Shown here piece by piece: positions 26,326 through 41,067 of a stretch of DNA of 64,000 bases. The notes below the pieces were generated by a model, which did no database searches, had not been told where the DNA came from, and was given only the letters and a program-made list of their open reading frames with translations. The DNA lies in contig OZ059894.1 in assembly GCA_964057225.1 (NCBI GenBank), positions 19,870,476 through 19,934,475 of the forward strand, read 5' to 3'. A program made the position numbers and the translations under genes. The number at the start of each line of letters is the position of its first letter. Position 1 is the first letter of the stretch. This DNA is from Auanema rhodensis. Its lineage: Eukaryota; Nematoda; Chromadorea; Rhabditida; Rhabditidae.

Positions 26326-29300
26326 TTTCGAAATAATTTAGCAAAAAGTAGATGTTTTTAGATTCCATTTTTCAAGGCAAAGACGATGGACAATGTTATT
26401 CAACGAAAAAATCAATTCTTCAGGGTGAAAATCGAGGATATAAGTGTGAACTTATATCAGTTGATATCTCGGTGCATTTTTAAGCTAGCGCAAATCTGAT
26501 AACACAGAACGACGCAGCTTAAAAATCCGCATCGAATGCACTATACTACATTGAGAAACGCTTAATACAAAAATAAGTTATGATCGTTTGAAAAATGATG
26601 CATTAGTGTATGTTGAGTTTCCATGTACACTCAACATTGCTTCCAAAAACATTTTGACAAAAATTTTTTCGAGAAATTTCAAAATAATTTAGCAAAAAGT
26701 AGATGTTTTTAGATTCCTTTTTTCAAGGCAAAGACGATGGACAATGTTATTCAACGAAAAAATTAATTCTTCAGGGTGAAAATCGAGGATATAAGTGTGA
26801 ACTTATATCAGTTGATATCTCGGTGCATTTTTAAGCTAGCGCAAATCTGATAACACAGATCGACGCAGCTTAAAAATCCGCATCGAATGCACTATACTAC
26901 ATTGAGAAACGCTTAATACAAAAATTAGTTATGATCGTTTGAAAAATGATGCATTAGTGTATGTTGAGTTTCCATGTACACTCAACATTGCTTCCAAAAA
27001 CATTTTGACAAAATTTTTTTCGAAAAATTTCAGAATAATTTAGCAAAAAGTAGATGTTTTTAGATTCCATTTTTCAAGGCAAAGACGATGGACAATGTTA
27101 TTCAACGAAAAAATTAATTCTTCAGGGTGAAAATCGAGGATATAAGTGTGAACTTATATCAGTTGATATCTCGGTGAATTTTTAAGCTAGCGCAAATCTG
27201 ATAACACAGATCGACGCAGCTTAAAAATCCGCATCGAATGCATTATACTACATTGAGAAACGCTTAATACAAAAATTAGTTATGATCGTTTGAAAAATGA
27301 TGCGTTAGTGTATGTTGAGTTTCCATGTACACTCAACATTGCTTCCAAAAACATTTTGACAAAAATTTTTTCGAAAAATTTCAAAATAATTTAGCAAAAA
27401 GTAGATGTTTTTAGATTCCATTTTTTAAGGCAAAGACGATGGACAATGTTATTCAACGGAAAAATTAATTCTTCAGGGTGAAAATCGAGGATATAAGTGT
27501 GAACTTATATCAGTTGATATCTCGGTGCATTTTTAAGCTAGCGCAAATCTGATAACACAGAACGACGCAGCTTAAAAATCCGCATCGAATGCACTATACT
27601 ACATTGAGAAACGCTTAATACAAAAATTAGTTATGATGGTTTGAAAAATGATGCATTAGTGTATGTTGAGTTTCCATGTACACTCAACATTGCTTCCAAA
27701 AACATTTTGACAAAACTTTTTTCGAGAAATTTCAAAATAATTTAGCAAAAAGTAGATGTTTTTAGATTCCTTTTTTCAAGGCAAAGACGATGGACAATGT
27801 TATTCAACGAAAAAATTAATTCTTCAGGGTGAAAATCGAGGATATAAGTGTGAACTTATATCAGTTGATATCTCGGTGCATTTTTAAGCTAGCGCAAATC
27901 TGATAACACAGATCGACGCAGCTTAAAAATCCGCATCGAATGCACTATACTACATTGAGAAACGCTTAATACAAAAATTAGTTATGATCGTTTGAAAAAT
28001 GATGCATTAGTGTATGTTGAGTTTCCATGTACACTCAACATTGCTTCCAAAAACATTTTGACAAAAATTTTTTCGAAAAATTTCAGAATAATTTAGCAAA
28101 AAGTAGATGTTTTTAGATTCCTTTTTTCAAGGCAAAGACGATGGACAATGTTATTCAACGAAAAAATTAATTCTTCAGGGTGAAAATCGAGGATATAAGT
28201 GTGAACTTATATCAGTTGATATCTCGGTGCATTTTTAAGCTAGCGCAAATCTGATAACACAGAACGACGCAGCTTAAAAATTCGCATCGAATGCACTATA
28301 CTACATTGAAAAACGCTTAATACAAAAATTAGTTATGATCGTTTGAAAAATGATGCATTAGTGTATGTTGAGTTTCCATGTACACTCAACATTGCTTCCA
28401 AAAACATTTTGACAAAAATTTTTTCGAAAAATTTCAGAATAATTTAGCAAAAAGTAGATGTTTTTAGATTTCATTTTTTAAGGCAAAGACGATGGACAAT
28501 GTTATTCAACGGAAAAATTAATTCTTCAGGGTGAAAATCGAGGATATAAGTGTGAACTTATATCAGTTGATATCTCGGTGCATTTTTAAGCTAGCGCAAA
28601 TCTGATAACACAGATCGACGCAGCTTAAAAATCCGCATCGAATGCACTATACTACATTGAGAAACGCTTAATACAAAAATTAGTTATGATCGTTTGAAAA
28701 ATGATGCATTAGTGTATGTTGAGTTTCCATGTACACTCAACATTGCTTCCAAAAACATTTTGACAAAATTTTTTTCGAAAAATTTCAGAATAATTTAGCA
28801 AAAAGTAGATGTTTTTAGATTCCATTTTTCAAGGCAAAGACGATGGACAATGTTATTCAACGAAAAAATTAATTCTTCAGGGTGAAAATCGAGGATATAA
28901 GTGTGAACTTATATCAGTTGATATCTCGGTGAATTTTTAAGCTAGCGCAAATCTGATAACACAGATCGACGCAGCTTAAAAATCCGCATCGAATGCATTA
29001 TACTACATTGAGAAACGCTTAATACAAAAATTAGTTATGATCGTTTGAAAAATGATGCGTTAGTGTATGTTGAGTTTCCATGTACACTCAACATTGCTTC
29101 CAAAAACATTTTGACAAAAATTTTTTCGAAAAATTTCAAAATAATTTAGCAAAAAGTAGATGTTTTTAGATTCCATTTTTTAAGGCAAAGACGATGGACA
29201 ATGTTATTCAACGGAAAAATTAATTCTTCAGGGTGAAAATCGAGGATATAAGTGTGAACTTATATCAGTTGATATCTCGGTGCATTTTTAAGCTAGCGCA

Positions 29301-32300
29301 AATCTGATAACACAGAACGACGCAGCTTAAAAATCCGCATCGAATGCACTATACTACATTGAGAAACGCTTAATACAAAAATTAGTTATGATGGTTTGAA
29401 AAATGATGCATTAGTGTATGTTGAGTTTCCATGTACACTCAACATTGCTTCCAAAAACATTTTGACAAAACTTTTTTCGAGAAATTTCAAAATAATTTAG
29501 CAAAAAGTAGATGTTTTTAGATTCCTTTTTTCAAGGCAAAGACGATGGACAATGTTATTCAACGAAAAAATTAATTCTTCAGGGTGAAAATCGAGGATAT
29601 AAGTGTGAACTTATATCAGTTGATATCTCGGTGCATTTTTAAGCTAGCGCAAATCTGATAACACAGATCGACGCAGCTTAAAAATCCGCATCGAATGCAC
29701 TATACTACATTGAGAAACGCTTAATACAAAAATTAGTTATGATCGTTTGAAAAATGATGCATTAGTGTATGTTGAGTTTCCATGTACACTCAACATTGCT
29801 TCCAAAAACATTTTGACAAAAATTTTTTCGAAAAATTTCAGAATAATTTAGCAAAAAGTAGATGTTTTTAGATTCCTTTTTTCAAGGCAAAGACGATGGA
29901 CAATGTTATTCAACGAAAAAATTAATTCTTCAGGGTGAAAATCGAGGATATAAGTGTGAACTTATATCAGTTGATATCTCGGTGCATTTTTAAGCTAGCG
30001 CAAATCTGATAACACAGAACGACGCAGCTTAAAAATTCGCATCGAATGCACTATACTACATTGAAAAACGCTTAATACAAAAATTAGTTATGATCGTTTG
30101 AAAAATGATGCATTAGTGTATGTTGAGTTTCCATGTACACTCAACATTGCTTCCAAAAACATTTTGACAAAAATTTTTTCGAAAAATTTCAGAATAATTT
30201 AGCAAAAAGTAGATGTTTTTAGATTCCATTTTTCAAGGCAAAGACGATGGACAATGTTATTCAACGAAAAAATTAATTCTTCAGGAAGAAAATCGAGGAT
30301 ATAAGTGTGAACTTATATCAGTTGATATCTCGGTGCATTTTTAAGCTAGCGCAAATCTGATAACACAGATCGACGCAGCTTAAAAATCCGCATCGAATGC
30401 ACTATACTACATTGAGAAACGCTTAATACAAAAATTAGTTATGATCGTTTGAAAAATGATGCGTTAGTGTATGTTGAGTTTCCATGTACACTCAACATTG
30501 CTTCCAAAAACATTTTGACAAAAATTTTTTCGAAAAATTTCAAAATAATTTAGCAAAAAGTAGATGTTTTTAGATTCCATTTTTTAAGGCAAAGACGATG
30601 GACAATGTTATTCAACGGAAAAATTAATTCTTCAGGGTGAAAATCGAGGATATAAGTGTGAACTTATATCAGTTGATATCTCGGTGCATTTTTAAGCTAG
30701 CGCAAATCTGATAACACAGAACGACGCAGCTTAAAAATCCGCATCGAATGCACTATACTACATTGAGAAACGCTTAATACAAAAATTAGTTATGATGGTT
30801 TGAAAAATGATGCATTAGTGTATGTTGAGTTTCCATGTACACTCAACATTGCTTCCAAAAACATTTTGACAAAACTTTTTTCGAGAAATTTCAAAATAAT
30901 TTAGCAAAAAGTAGATGTTTTTAGATTCCTTTTTTCAAGGCAAAGACGATGGACAATGTTATTCAACGAAAAAATTAATTCTTCAGGGTGAAAATCGAGG
31001 ATATAAGTGTGAACTTATATCAGTTGATATCTCGGTGCATTTTTAAGCTAGCGCAAATCTGATAACACAGAACGACGCAGCTTAAAAATTCGCATCGAAT
31101 GCACTATACTACATTGAAAAACGCTTAATACAAAAATTAGTTATGATCGTTTGAAAAATGATGCATTAGTGTATGTTGAGTTTCCATGTACACTCAACAT
31201 TGCTTCCAAAAACATTTTGACAAAAATTTTTTCGAAAAATTTCAGAATAATTTAGCAAAAAGTAGATGGTTTTAGATTCCATTTTTCAAGGCAAAGACGA
31301 TGGACAATGTTATTCAACGAAAAAATTAATTCTTCAGGAAGAAAATCGAGGATATAAGTGTGAACTTATATCAGTTGATATCTCGGTGCATTTTTAAGCT
31401 AGCGCAAATCTGATAACACAGATCGACGCAGCTTAAAAATCCGCATCGAATGCACTATACTACATTGAGAAACGCTTAATACAAAAATTAGTTATGATCG
31501 TTTGAAAAATGATGCGTTAGTGTATGTTGAGTTTCCATGTACACTCAACATTGCTTCCAAAAACATTTTGACAAAAATTTTTTCGAAAAATTTCAAAATA
31601 ATTTAGCAAAAAGTAGATGTTTTTAGATTCCATTTTTTAAGGCAAAGACGATGGACAATGTTATTCAACGGAAAAATTAATTCTTCAGGGTGAAAATCGA
31701 GGATATAAGTGTGAACTTATATCAGTTGATATCTCGGTGCATTTTTAAGCTAGCGCAAATCTGATAACACAGAACGACGCAGCTTAAAAATCCGCATCGA
31801 ATGCACTATACTACATTGAGAAACGCTTAATACAAAAATTAGTTATGATGGTTTGAAAAATGATGCATTAGTGTATGTTGAGTTTCCATGTACACTCAAC
31901 ATTGCTTCCAAAAACATTTTGACAAAACTTTTTTCGAGAAATTTCAAAATAATTTAGCAAAAAGTAGATGTTTTTAGATTCCTTTTTTCAAGGCAAAGAC
32001 GATGGACAATGTTATTCAACGAAAAAATTAATTCTTCAGGGTGAAAATCGAGGATATAAGTGTGAACTTATATCAGTTGATATCTCGGTGCATTTTTAAG
32101 CTAGCGCAAATCTGATAACACAGATCGACGCAGCTTAAAAATCCGCATCGAATGCACTATACTACATTGAGAAACGCTTAATACAAAAATTAGTTATGAT
32201 CGTTTGAAAAATGATGCATTAGTGTATGTTGAGTTTCCATGTACACTCAACATTGCTTCCAAAAACATTTTGACAAAAATTTTTTCGAAAAATTTCAGAA

Positions 32301-34047
32301 TAATTTAGCAAAAAGTAGATGTTTTTAGATTCCTTTTTTCAAGGCAAAGACGATGGACAATGTTATTCAACGAAAAAATTAATTCTTCAGGGTGAAAATC
32401 GAGGATATAAGTGTGAACTTATATCAGTTGATATCTCGGTGCATTTTTAAGCTAGCGCAAATCTGATAACACAGAACGACGCAGCTTAAAAATTCGCATC
32501 GAATGCACTATACTACATTGAAAAACGCTTAATACAAAAATTAGTTATGATCGTTTGAAAAATGATGCATTAGTGTATGTTGAGTTTCCATGTACACTCA
32601 ACATTGCTTCCAAAAACATTTTGACAAAAATTTTTTCGAAAAATTTCAGAATAATTTAGCAAAAAGTAGATGTTTTTAGATTCCATTTTTCAAGGCAAAG
32701 ACGATGGACAATGTTATTCAACGAAAAAATTAATTCTTCAGGAAGAAAATCGAGGATATAAGTGTGAACTTATATCAGTTGATATCTCGGTGCATTTTTA
32801 AGCTAGCGCAAATCTGATAACACAGATCGACGCAGCTTAAAAATCCGCATCGAATGCACTATACTACATTGAGAAACGCTTAATACAAAAATTAGTTATG
32901 ATCGTTTGAAAAATGATGCGTTAGTGTATGTTGAGTTTCCATGTACACTCAACATTGCTTCCAAAAACATTTTGACAAAAATTTTTTCGAAAAATTTCAA
33001 AATAATTTAGCAAAAAGTAGATGTTTTTAGATTCCATTTTTTAAGGCAAAGACGATGGACAATGTTATTCAACGAAAAAATTAATTCTTCAGGGTGAAAA
33101 TCGAGGATATAAGTGTGAACTTATATCAGTTGATATCTCGGTGCATTTTTAAGCTAGCGCAAATCTGATAACACAGAACGACGCAGCTTAAAAATTCGCA
33201 TCGAATGCACTATACTACATTGAGAAACGCTTAATACAAAAATTAGTTATGATCGTTTGAAAAATGATGCATTAGTGTATGTTGAGTTTCCATGTACACT
33301 CAACATTGCTTCCAAAAACATTTTGACAAAAATTTTTTCGAAAAATTTCAGAATAATTTAGCAAAAAGTAGATGTTTTTAGATTCCTTTTTTCAAGGCAA
33401 AGACGATGGACAATGTTATTCAACGAAAAAATTAATTCTTCAGGGTGAAAATCGAGGATATAAGTGTGAACTTATATCAGTTGATATCTCGGTGCATTTT
33501 TAAGCTAGCGCAAATCTGATAACACAGAACGACGCAGCTTAAAAATTCGCATCGAATGCACTATACTACATTGAAAAACGCTTAATACAAAAATTAGTTA
33601 TGATCGTTTGAAAAATGATGCATTAGTGTATGTTGAGTTTCCATGTACACTCAACATTGCTTCCAAAAACATTTTGACAAAAATTTTTTCGAAAAATTTC
33701 AGAATAATTTAGCAAAAAGTAGATGTTTTTAGATTCCATTTTTCAAGGCAAAGACGATGGACAATGTTATTCAACGAAAAAATTAATTCTTCAGGAAGAA
33801 AATCGAGGATATAAGTGTGAACTTATATCAGTTGATATCTCGGTGCATTTTTAAGCTAGCGCAAATCTGATAACACAGATCGACGCAGCTTAAAAATCCG
33901 CATCGAATGCACTATACTACATTGAGAAACGCTTAATACAAAAATTAGTTATGATCGTTTGAAAAATGATGCGTTAGTGTATGTTGAGTTTCCATGTACA
34001 CTCAACATTGCTTCCAAAAACATTTTGACAAAAATTTTTTCGAAAAA
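26326..34047 (+). repeat. Family of 5-, 4- and 3-monomer higher-order units
   Basis: An anchor monomer with G277 (gatgcgtta) starts at 27028, 28783, 30187, 31240, 32644 and 33697, giving spacings of 1755, 1404, 1053, 1404 and 1053 bp (5, 4, 3, 4 and 3 monomers). The first two anchors share A150 (ggtgaat) and gcattata; the later four share A100-A101 (caggaag). In the units starting at 27028, 28783, 30187 and 31240 the next monomer carries T48, G81 (caacgg), G260 (gatggt) and C338. Linked rare alleles in repeated order indicate successive unequal exchange of one ancestral unit, with whole monomers gained or lost. Confidence 0.85.
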
Positions 34048-37000
34048 TTTCAAAATAATTTAGCAAAAAGTAGATGTTTTTAGATTCCATTTTTTAAGGC
34101 AAAGACGATGGACAATGTTATTCAACGAAAAAATTAATTCTTCAGGGTGAAAATCGAGGATATAAGTGTGAACTTATATCAGTTGATATCTCGGTGCATT
34201 TTTAAGCTAGCGCAAATCTGATAACACAGAACGACGCAGCTTAAAAATCCGCATCGAATGCACTATACTACATTGAGAAACGCTTAATACAAAAATTAGT
34301 TATGATCGTTTGAAAAATGATGCATTAGTGTATGTTGAGTTTCCATGTACACTCAACATTGCTTCCAAAAACATTTTGACAAAAATTTTTTCGAGAAATT
34401 TCAAAATAATTTAGCAAAAAGTAGATGTTTTTAGATTCCATTTTTTAAGGCAAAGACGATGGACAATGTTATTCAACAAAAAAATTAATTCTTCAGGGTG
34501 AAAATCGAGGATATAAGTGTGAACTTATATCAGTTGATATCTCGGTGCATTTTTAAGCTAGCGCAAATCTGATAACACAGAACGACGCAGCTTAAAAATC
34601 CGCATCGAATGCACTATACTACATTGAGAAACGCTCAATACAAAAATTAGTTATGATCGTTTGAAAAATGATGCATTAGTGTATGTTGAGTTTCCATGTA
34701 CACTCAACATTGCTTCCAAAAACATTTTGACAAAAATTTTTTCGAAAAATTTCAGAATAATTTAGCAAAAAGTAGATGTTTTTAGATTCCTTTTTTCAAG
34801 GCAAAGACGATGGACAATGTTATTCAACGAAAAAATTAATTCTTCAGGGTGAAAATCGAGGATATAAGTGTGAACTTATATCAGTTGATATCTCGGTGCA
34901 TTTTTAAGCTAGCGCAAATCTGATAACACAGATCGACGCAGCTTAAAAATCCGCATCGAATGCACTATACTACATTGAAAAACGCTTAATACAAAAATTA
35001 GTTATGATCGTTTGAAAAATGATGCATTAGTGTATGTTGAGTTTCCATGTACACTCAACATTGCTTCCAAAAACATTTTGACAAAAAGTTTTTCGAAAAA
35101 TTTCAAAATAATTTAGCAAAAAGTAGATGTTTTTAGATTCCATTTTTCAAGGCAAAGACGATGGACAATGTTATTCAACGAAAAAATTAATTCTTCAGGG
35201 TGAAAATCGAGGATATAAGTGTGAACTTATATCAGTTGATATCTCGGTGCATTTTTAAGCTAGCGCAAATCTGATAACACAGAACGACGCAGCTTAAAAA
35301 TCCGCATCGAATGCACTATACTACATTGAGAAACGCTTAATACAAAAATTAGTTATGATCGTTTGAAAAATGATGCATTAGTGTATGTTGAGTTTCCATG
35401 TACACTCAACATTGCTTCCAAAAACATTTTGACAAAAATTTTTTCGAAAAATTTCAGAATAATTTAGCAAAAAGTAGATGTTTTTAGATTCCTTTTTTCA
35501 AGGCAAAGACGATGGACATTGTTATTCAACGAAAAAATTAATTCTTCAGGGTGAAAATCGAGGATATAAGTGTGAACTTATATCAGTTGATATCTCGGTG
35601 CATTTTTAAGCTAGCGCAAATCTGATAACACAGAACGACGCAGCTTAAAAATTCGCATCGAATGCACTATACTACATTGAAAAACGCTTAATACAAAAAT
35701 TAGTTATGATCGTTTGAAAAATGATGCATTAGTGTATGTTGAGTTTCCATGTACACTCAACATTGCTTCCAAAAACATTTTGACAAAAATTTTTTCGAAA
35801 AATTTCGAAATAATTTAGCAAAAAGTAGATGTTTTTAGATTCCTTTTTTCAAGGCAAAGACGATGGACAATGTTATTCAACGAAAAAATTAATTCTTCAG
35901 GGTGAAAATCGAGGATATAAGTGTGAACATATATCAGTTGATATCTCGGTGCATTTTTAAGCTAGCGCAAATCTGATAACACAGAACGACGCAGCTTAAA
36001 AATTCGCATCGAATGCACTATACTACATTGAAAAACGCTTAATACAAAAATTAGTTATGATCGTTTGAAAAATGATGCATTAGTGTATGTTGAGTTTCCA
36101 TGTACACTCAACATTGCTTCCAAAAACATTTTGACAAAAATTTTTTCGAAAAATTTCGAAATAATTTAGCAAAAAGTAGATGTTTTTAGATTCCATTTTT
36201 CAAGGCAAAGACGATGGACAATGTTATTCAACGAAAAAATCAATTCTTCATAGTGAAAATCGAGGATATAAGTGTGAACTTATATCAGTTGATATCTCGG
36301 TGCATTTTTAAGCTAGCGCAAATCTGATAACACAGAACGACGCAGCTTAAAAATCCGCATCGAATGCACTATACTACATTGAGAAACGCTTAATACAAAA
36401 ATTAGTTATGATCGTTTGAAAAATGATGCGTTAGTGTATGTTGAGTTTCCATGTACACTCAACATTGCTTCCAAAAACATTTTGACAAAAAGTTTTTCGA
36501 AAAATTTCAAGATAATTTAGCAAAAAGTAGATGTTTTTAGATTCCATTTTTTAAGGCAAAGACGATGGACAATGTTATTCAACGAAAAAATTAATTCTTC
36601 AGGGTGAAAATCGAGGATATAAGTGTGAACTTATATCAGTTGATATCTCGGTGCATTTTTAAGCTAGCGTAAATCTGATAACACAGAACGACGCAGCTTA
36701 AAAATCTGCATCGAATGCACTATACTACATTGAGAAACGCTTAATACAAAAATTAGTTATGATCGTTTGAAAAATGATGCATTAGTGTATGTTGAGTTTC
36801 CATGTACACTCAACATTGCTTCCAAAAACATTTTGACAAAAATTTTTTCGAAAAATTTCAGAATAATTTAGCAAAAAGTAGATGTTTTTAGATTCCTTTT
36901 TTCAAGGCAAAGACGATGGACAATGTTATTCAACGAAAAAATTAATTCTTCAGGGTGAAAATCGAGGATATAAGTGTGAACTTATATCAGTTGATATCTC

Positions 37001-40000
37001 GGTGCATTTTTAAGCTAGCGCAAATCTGATAACACAGATCGACGCAGCTTAAAAATCCGCATCGAATGCACTATACTACATTGAAAAACGCTTAATACAA
37101 AAATTAGTTATGATCGTTTGAAAAATGATGCATTAGTGTATGTTGAGTTTCCATGTACACTCAACATTGCTTCCAAAAACATTTTGACAAAAAGTTTTTC
37201 GAAAAATTTCAAAATAATTTAGCAAAAAGTAGATGTTTTTAGATTCCATTTTTCAAGGCAAAGACGATGGACAATGTTATTCAACGAAAAAATTAATTCT
37301 TCAGGGTGAAAATCGAGGATATAAGTGTGAACTTATATCAGTTGATATCTCGGTGCATTTTTAAGCTAGCGCAAATCTGATAACACAGAACGACGCAGCT
37401 TAAAAATCCGCATCGAATGCACTATACTACATTGAGAAACGCTTAATACAAAAATTAGTTATGATCGTTTGAAAAATGATGCATTAGTGTATGTTGAGTT
37501 TCCATGTACACTCAACATTGCTTCCAAAAACATTTTGACAAAAATTTTTTCGAAAAATTTCAAAATAATTTAGCAAAAAGTAGATGTTTTTAGATTCCAT
37601 TTTTTAAGGCAAAGACGATGGACAATGTTATTCAACGAAAAAATTAATTCTTCAGGGTGAAAATCGAGGATATAAGTGTGAACTTATATCAGTTGATATC
37701 TCGGTGCATTTTTAAGCTAGCGCAAATCTGATAACACAGAACGACGCAGCTTAAAAATCCGCATCGAATGCACTATACTACATTGAGAAACGCTTAATAC
37801 AAAAATTAGTTATGATCGTTTGAAAAATGATGCATTAGTGTATGTTGAGTTTCCATGTACACTCAACATTGCTTCCAAAAACATTTTGACAAAAATTTTT
37901 TCGAGAAATTTCAAAATAATTTAGCAAAAAGTAGATGTTTTTAGATTCCATTTTTTAAGGCAAAGACGATGGACAATGTTATTCAACAAAAAAATTAATT
38001 CTTCAGGGTGAAAATCGAGGATATAAGTGTGAACTTATATCAGTTGATATCTCGGTGCATTTTTAAGCTAGCGCAAATCTGATAACACAGAACGACGCAG
38101 CTTAAAAATCCGCATCGAATGCACTATACTACATTGAGAAACGCTCAATACAAAAATTAGTTATGATCGTTTGAAAAATGATGCATTAGTGTATGTTGAG
38201 TTTCCATGTACACTCAACATTGCTTCCAAAAACATTTTGACAAAAATTTTTTCGAAAAATTTCAGAATAATTTAGCAAAAAGTAGATGTTTTTAGATTCC
38301 TTTTTTCAAGGCAAAGACGATGGACAATGTTATTCAACGAAAAAATTAATTCTTCAGGGTGAAAATCGAGGATATAAGTGTGAACTTATATCAGTTGATA
38401 TCTCGGTGCATTTTTAAGCTAGCGCAAATCTGATAACACAGATCGACGCAGCTTAAAAATCCGCATCGAATGCACTATACTACATTGAAAAACGCTTAAT
38501 ACAAAAATTAGTTATGATCGTTTGAAAAATGATGCATTAGTGTATGTTGAGTTTCCATGTACACTCAACATTGCTTCCAAAAACATTTTGACAAAAAGTT
38601 TTTCGAAAAATTTCAAAATAATTTAGCAAAAAGTAGATGTTTTTAGATTCCATTTTTCAAGGCAAAGACGATGGACAATGTTATTCAACGAAAAAATTAA
38701 TTCTTCAGGGTGAAAATCGAGGATATAAGTGTGAACTTATATCAGTTGATATCTCGGTGCATTTTTAAGCTAGCGCAAATCTGATAACACAGAACGACGC
38801 AGCTTAAAAATCCGCATCGAATGCACTATACTACATTGAGAAACGCTTAATACAAAAATTAGTTATGATCGTTTGAAAAATGATGCATTAGTGTATGTTG
38901 AGTTTCCATGTACACTCAACATTGCTTCCAAAAACATTTTGACAAAAATTTTTTCGAAAAATTTCAGAATAATTTAGCAAAAAGTAGATGTTTTTAGATT
39001 CCTTTTTTCAAGGCAAAGACGATGGACATTGTTATTCAACGAAAAAATTAATTCTTCAGGGTGAAAATCGAGGATATAAGTGTGAACTTATATCAGTTGA
39101 TATCTCGGTGCATTTTTAAGCTAGCGCAAATCTGATAACACAGAACGACGCAGCTTAAAAATTCGCATCGAATGCACTATACTACATTGAAAAACGCTTA
39201 ATACAAAAATTAGTTATGATCGTTTGAAAAATGATGCATTAGTGTATGTTGAGTTTCCATGTACACTCAACATTGCTTCCAAAAACATTTTGACAAAAAT
39301 TTTTTCGAAAAATTTCGAAATAATTTAGCAAAAAGTAGATGTTTTTAGATTTCTTTTTTCAAGGCAAAGACGATGGACAATGTTATTCAACGAAAAAATT
39401 AATTCTTCAGGGTGAAAATCGAGGATATAAGTGTGAACATATATCAGTTGATATCTCGGTGCATTTTTAAGCTAGCGCAAATCTGATAACACAGAACGAC
39501 GCAGCTTAAAAATTCGCATCGAATGCACTATACTACATTGAAAAACGCTTAATACAAAAATTAGTTATGATCGTTTGAAAAATGATGCATTAGTGTATGT
39601 TGAGTTTCCATGTACACTCAACATTGCTTCCAAAAACATTTTGACAAAAATTTTTTCGAAAAATTTCGAAATAATTTAGCAAAAAGTAGATGTTTTTAGA
39701 TTCCATTTTTCAAGGCAAAGACGATGGACAATGTTATTCAACGAAAAAATCAATTCTTCATAGTGAAAATCGAGGATATAAGTGTGAACTTATATCAGTT
39801 GATATCTCGGTGCATTTTTAAGCTAGCGCAAATCTGATAACACAGAACGACGCAGCTTAAAAATCCGCATCGAATGCACTATACTACATTGAGAAACGCT
39901 TAATACAAAAATTAGTTATGATCGTTTGAAAAATGATGCGTTAGTGTATGTTGAGTTTCCATGTACACTCAACATTGCTTCCAAAAACATTTTGACAAAA

Positions 40001-41067
40001 ATTTTTTCGAAAAATTTCAAAATAATTTAGCAAAAAGTAGATGTTTTTAGATTCCATTTTTTAAGGCAAAGACGATGGACAATGTTATTCAACGAAAAAA
40101 TTAATTCTTCAGGGTGAAAATCGAGGATATAAGTGTGAACTTATATCAGTTGATATCTCGGTGCATTTTTAAGCTAGCGTAAATCTGATAACACAGAACG
40201 ACGCAGCTTAAAAATCCGCATCGAATGCACTATACTACATTGAGAAACGCTTAATACAAAAATTAGTTATGATCGTTTGAAAAATGATGCATTAGTGTAT
40301 GTTGAGTTTCCATGTACACTCAACATTGCTTCCAAAAACATTTTGACAAAAATTTTTTCGAAAAATTTCAGAATAATTTAGCAAAAAGTAGATGTTTTTA
40401 GATTCCTTTTTTCAAGGCAAAGACGATGGACAATGTTATTCAACGAAAAAATTAATTCTTCAGGGTGAAAATCGAGGATATAAGTGTGAACTTATATCAG
40501 TTGATATCTCGGTGCATTTTTAAGCTAGCGCAAATCTGATAACACAGATCGACGCAGCTTAAAAATCCGCATCGAATGCACTATACTACATTGAAAAACG
40601 CTTAATACAAAAATTAGTTATGATCGTTTGAAAAATGATGCATTAGTGTATGTTGAGTTTCCATGTACACTCAACATTGCTTCCAAAAACATTTTGACAA
40701 AAAGTTTTTCGAAAAATTTCAAAATAATTTAGCAAAAAGTAGATGTTTTTAGATTCCATTTTTCAAGGCAAAGACGATGGACAATGTTATTCAACGAAAA
40801 AATTAATTCTTCAGGGTGAAAATCGAGGATATAAGTGTGAACTTATATCAGTTGATATCTCGGTGCATTTTTAAGCTAGCGCAAATCTGATAACACAGAA
40901 CGACGCAGCTTAAAAATCCGCATCGAATGCACTATACTACATTGAGAAACGCTTAATACAAAAATTAGTTATGATCGTTTGAAAAATGATGCATTAGTGT
41001 ATGTTGAGTTTCCATGTACACTCAACATTGCTTCCAAAAACATTTTGACAAAAATTTTTTCGAAAAA
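34048..41067 (+). repeat. Ten-monomer higher-order unit (3510 bp) present twice, nearly identical
   Basis: Monomers 98-107 (34048-37557) and 108-117 (37558-41067) match in order. The diagnostic members are: second, A80 (caacaaaa) with ctcaat; fifth, T68; sixth, A127 (gaacata) with G5; seventh, TA at 98-99 (catagtg) with G277; eighth, agcgtaaa. I saw four differences: C/T at position 40 of the sixth member, T/G at 339 of the seventh, and two in the eighth (caagataatt versus caaaataatt; tctgca versus tccgca). That is about 99.9% identity by reading, the clearest large unit in the window. Confidence 0.88.
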
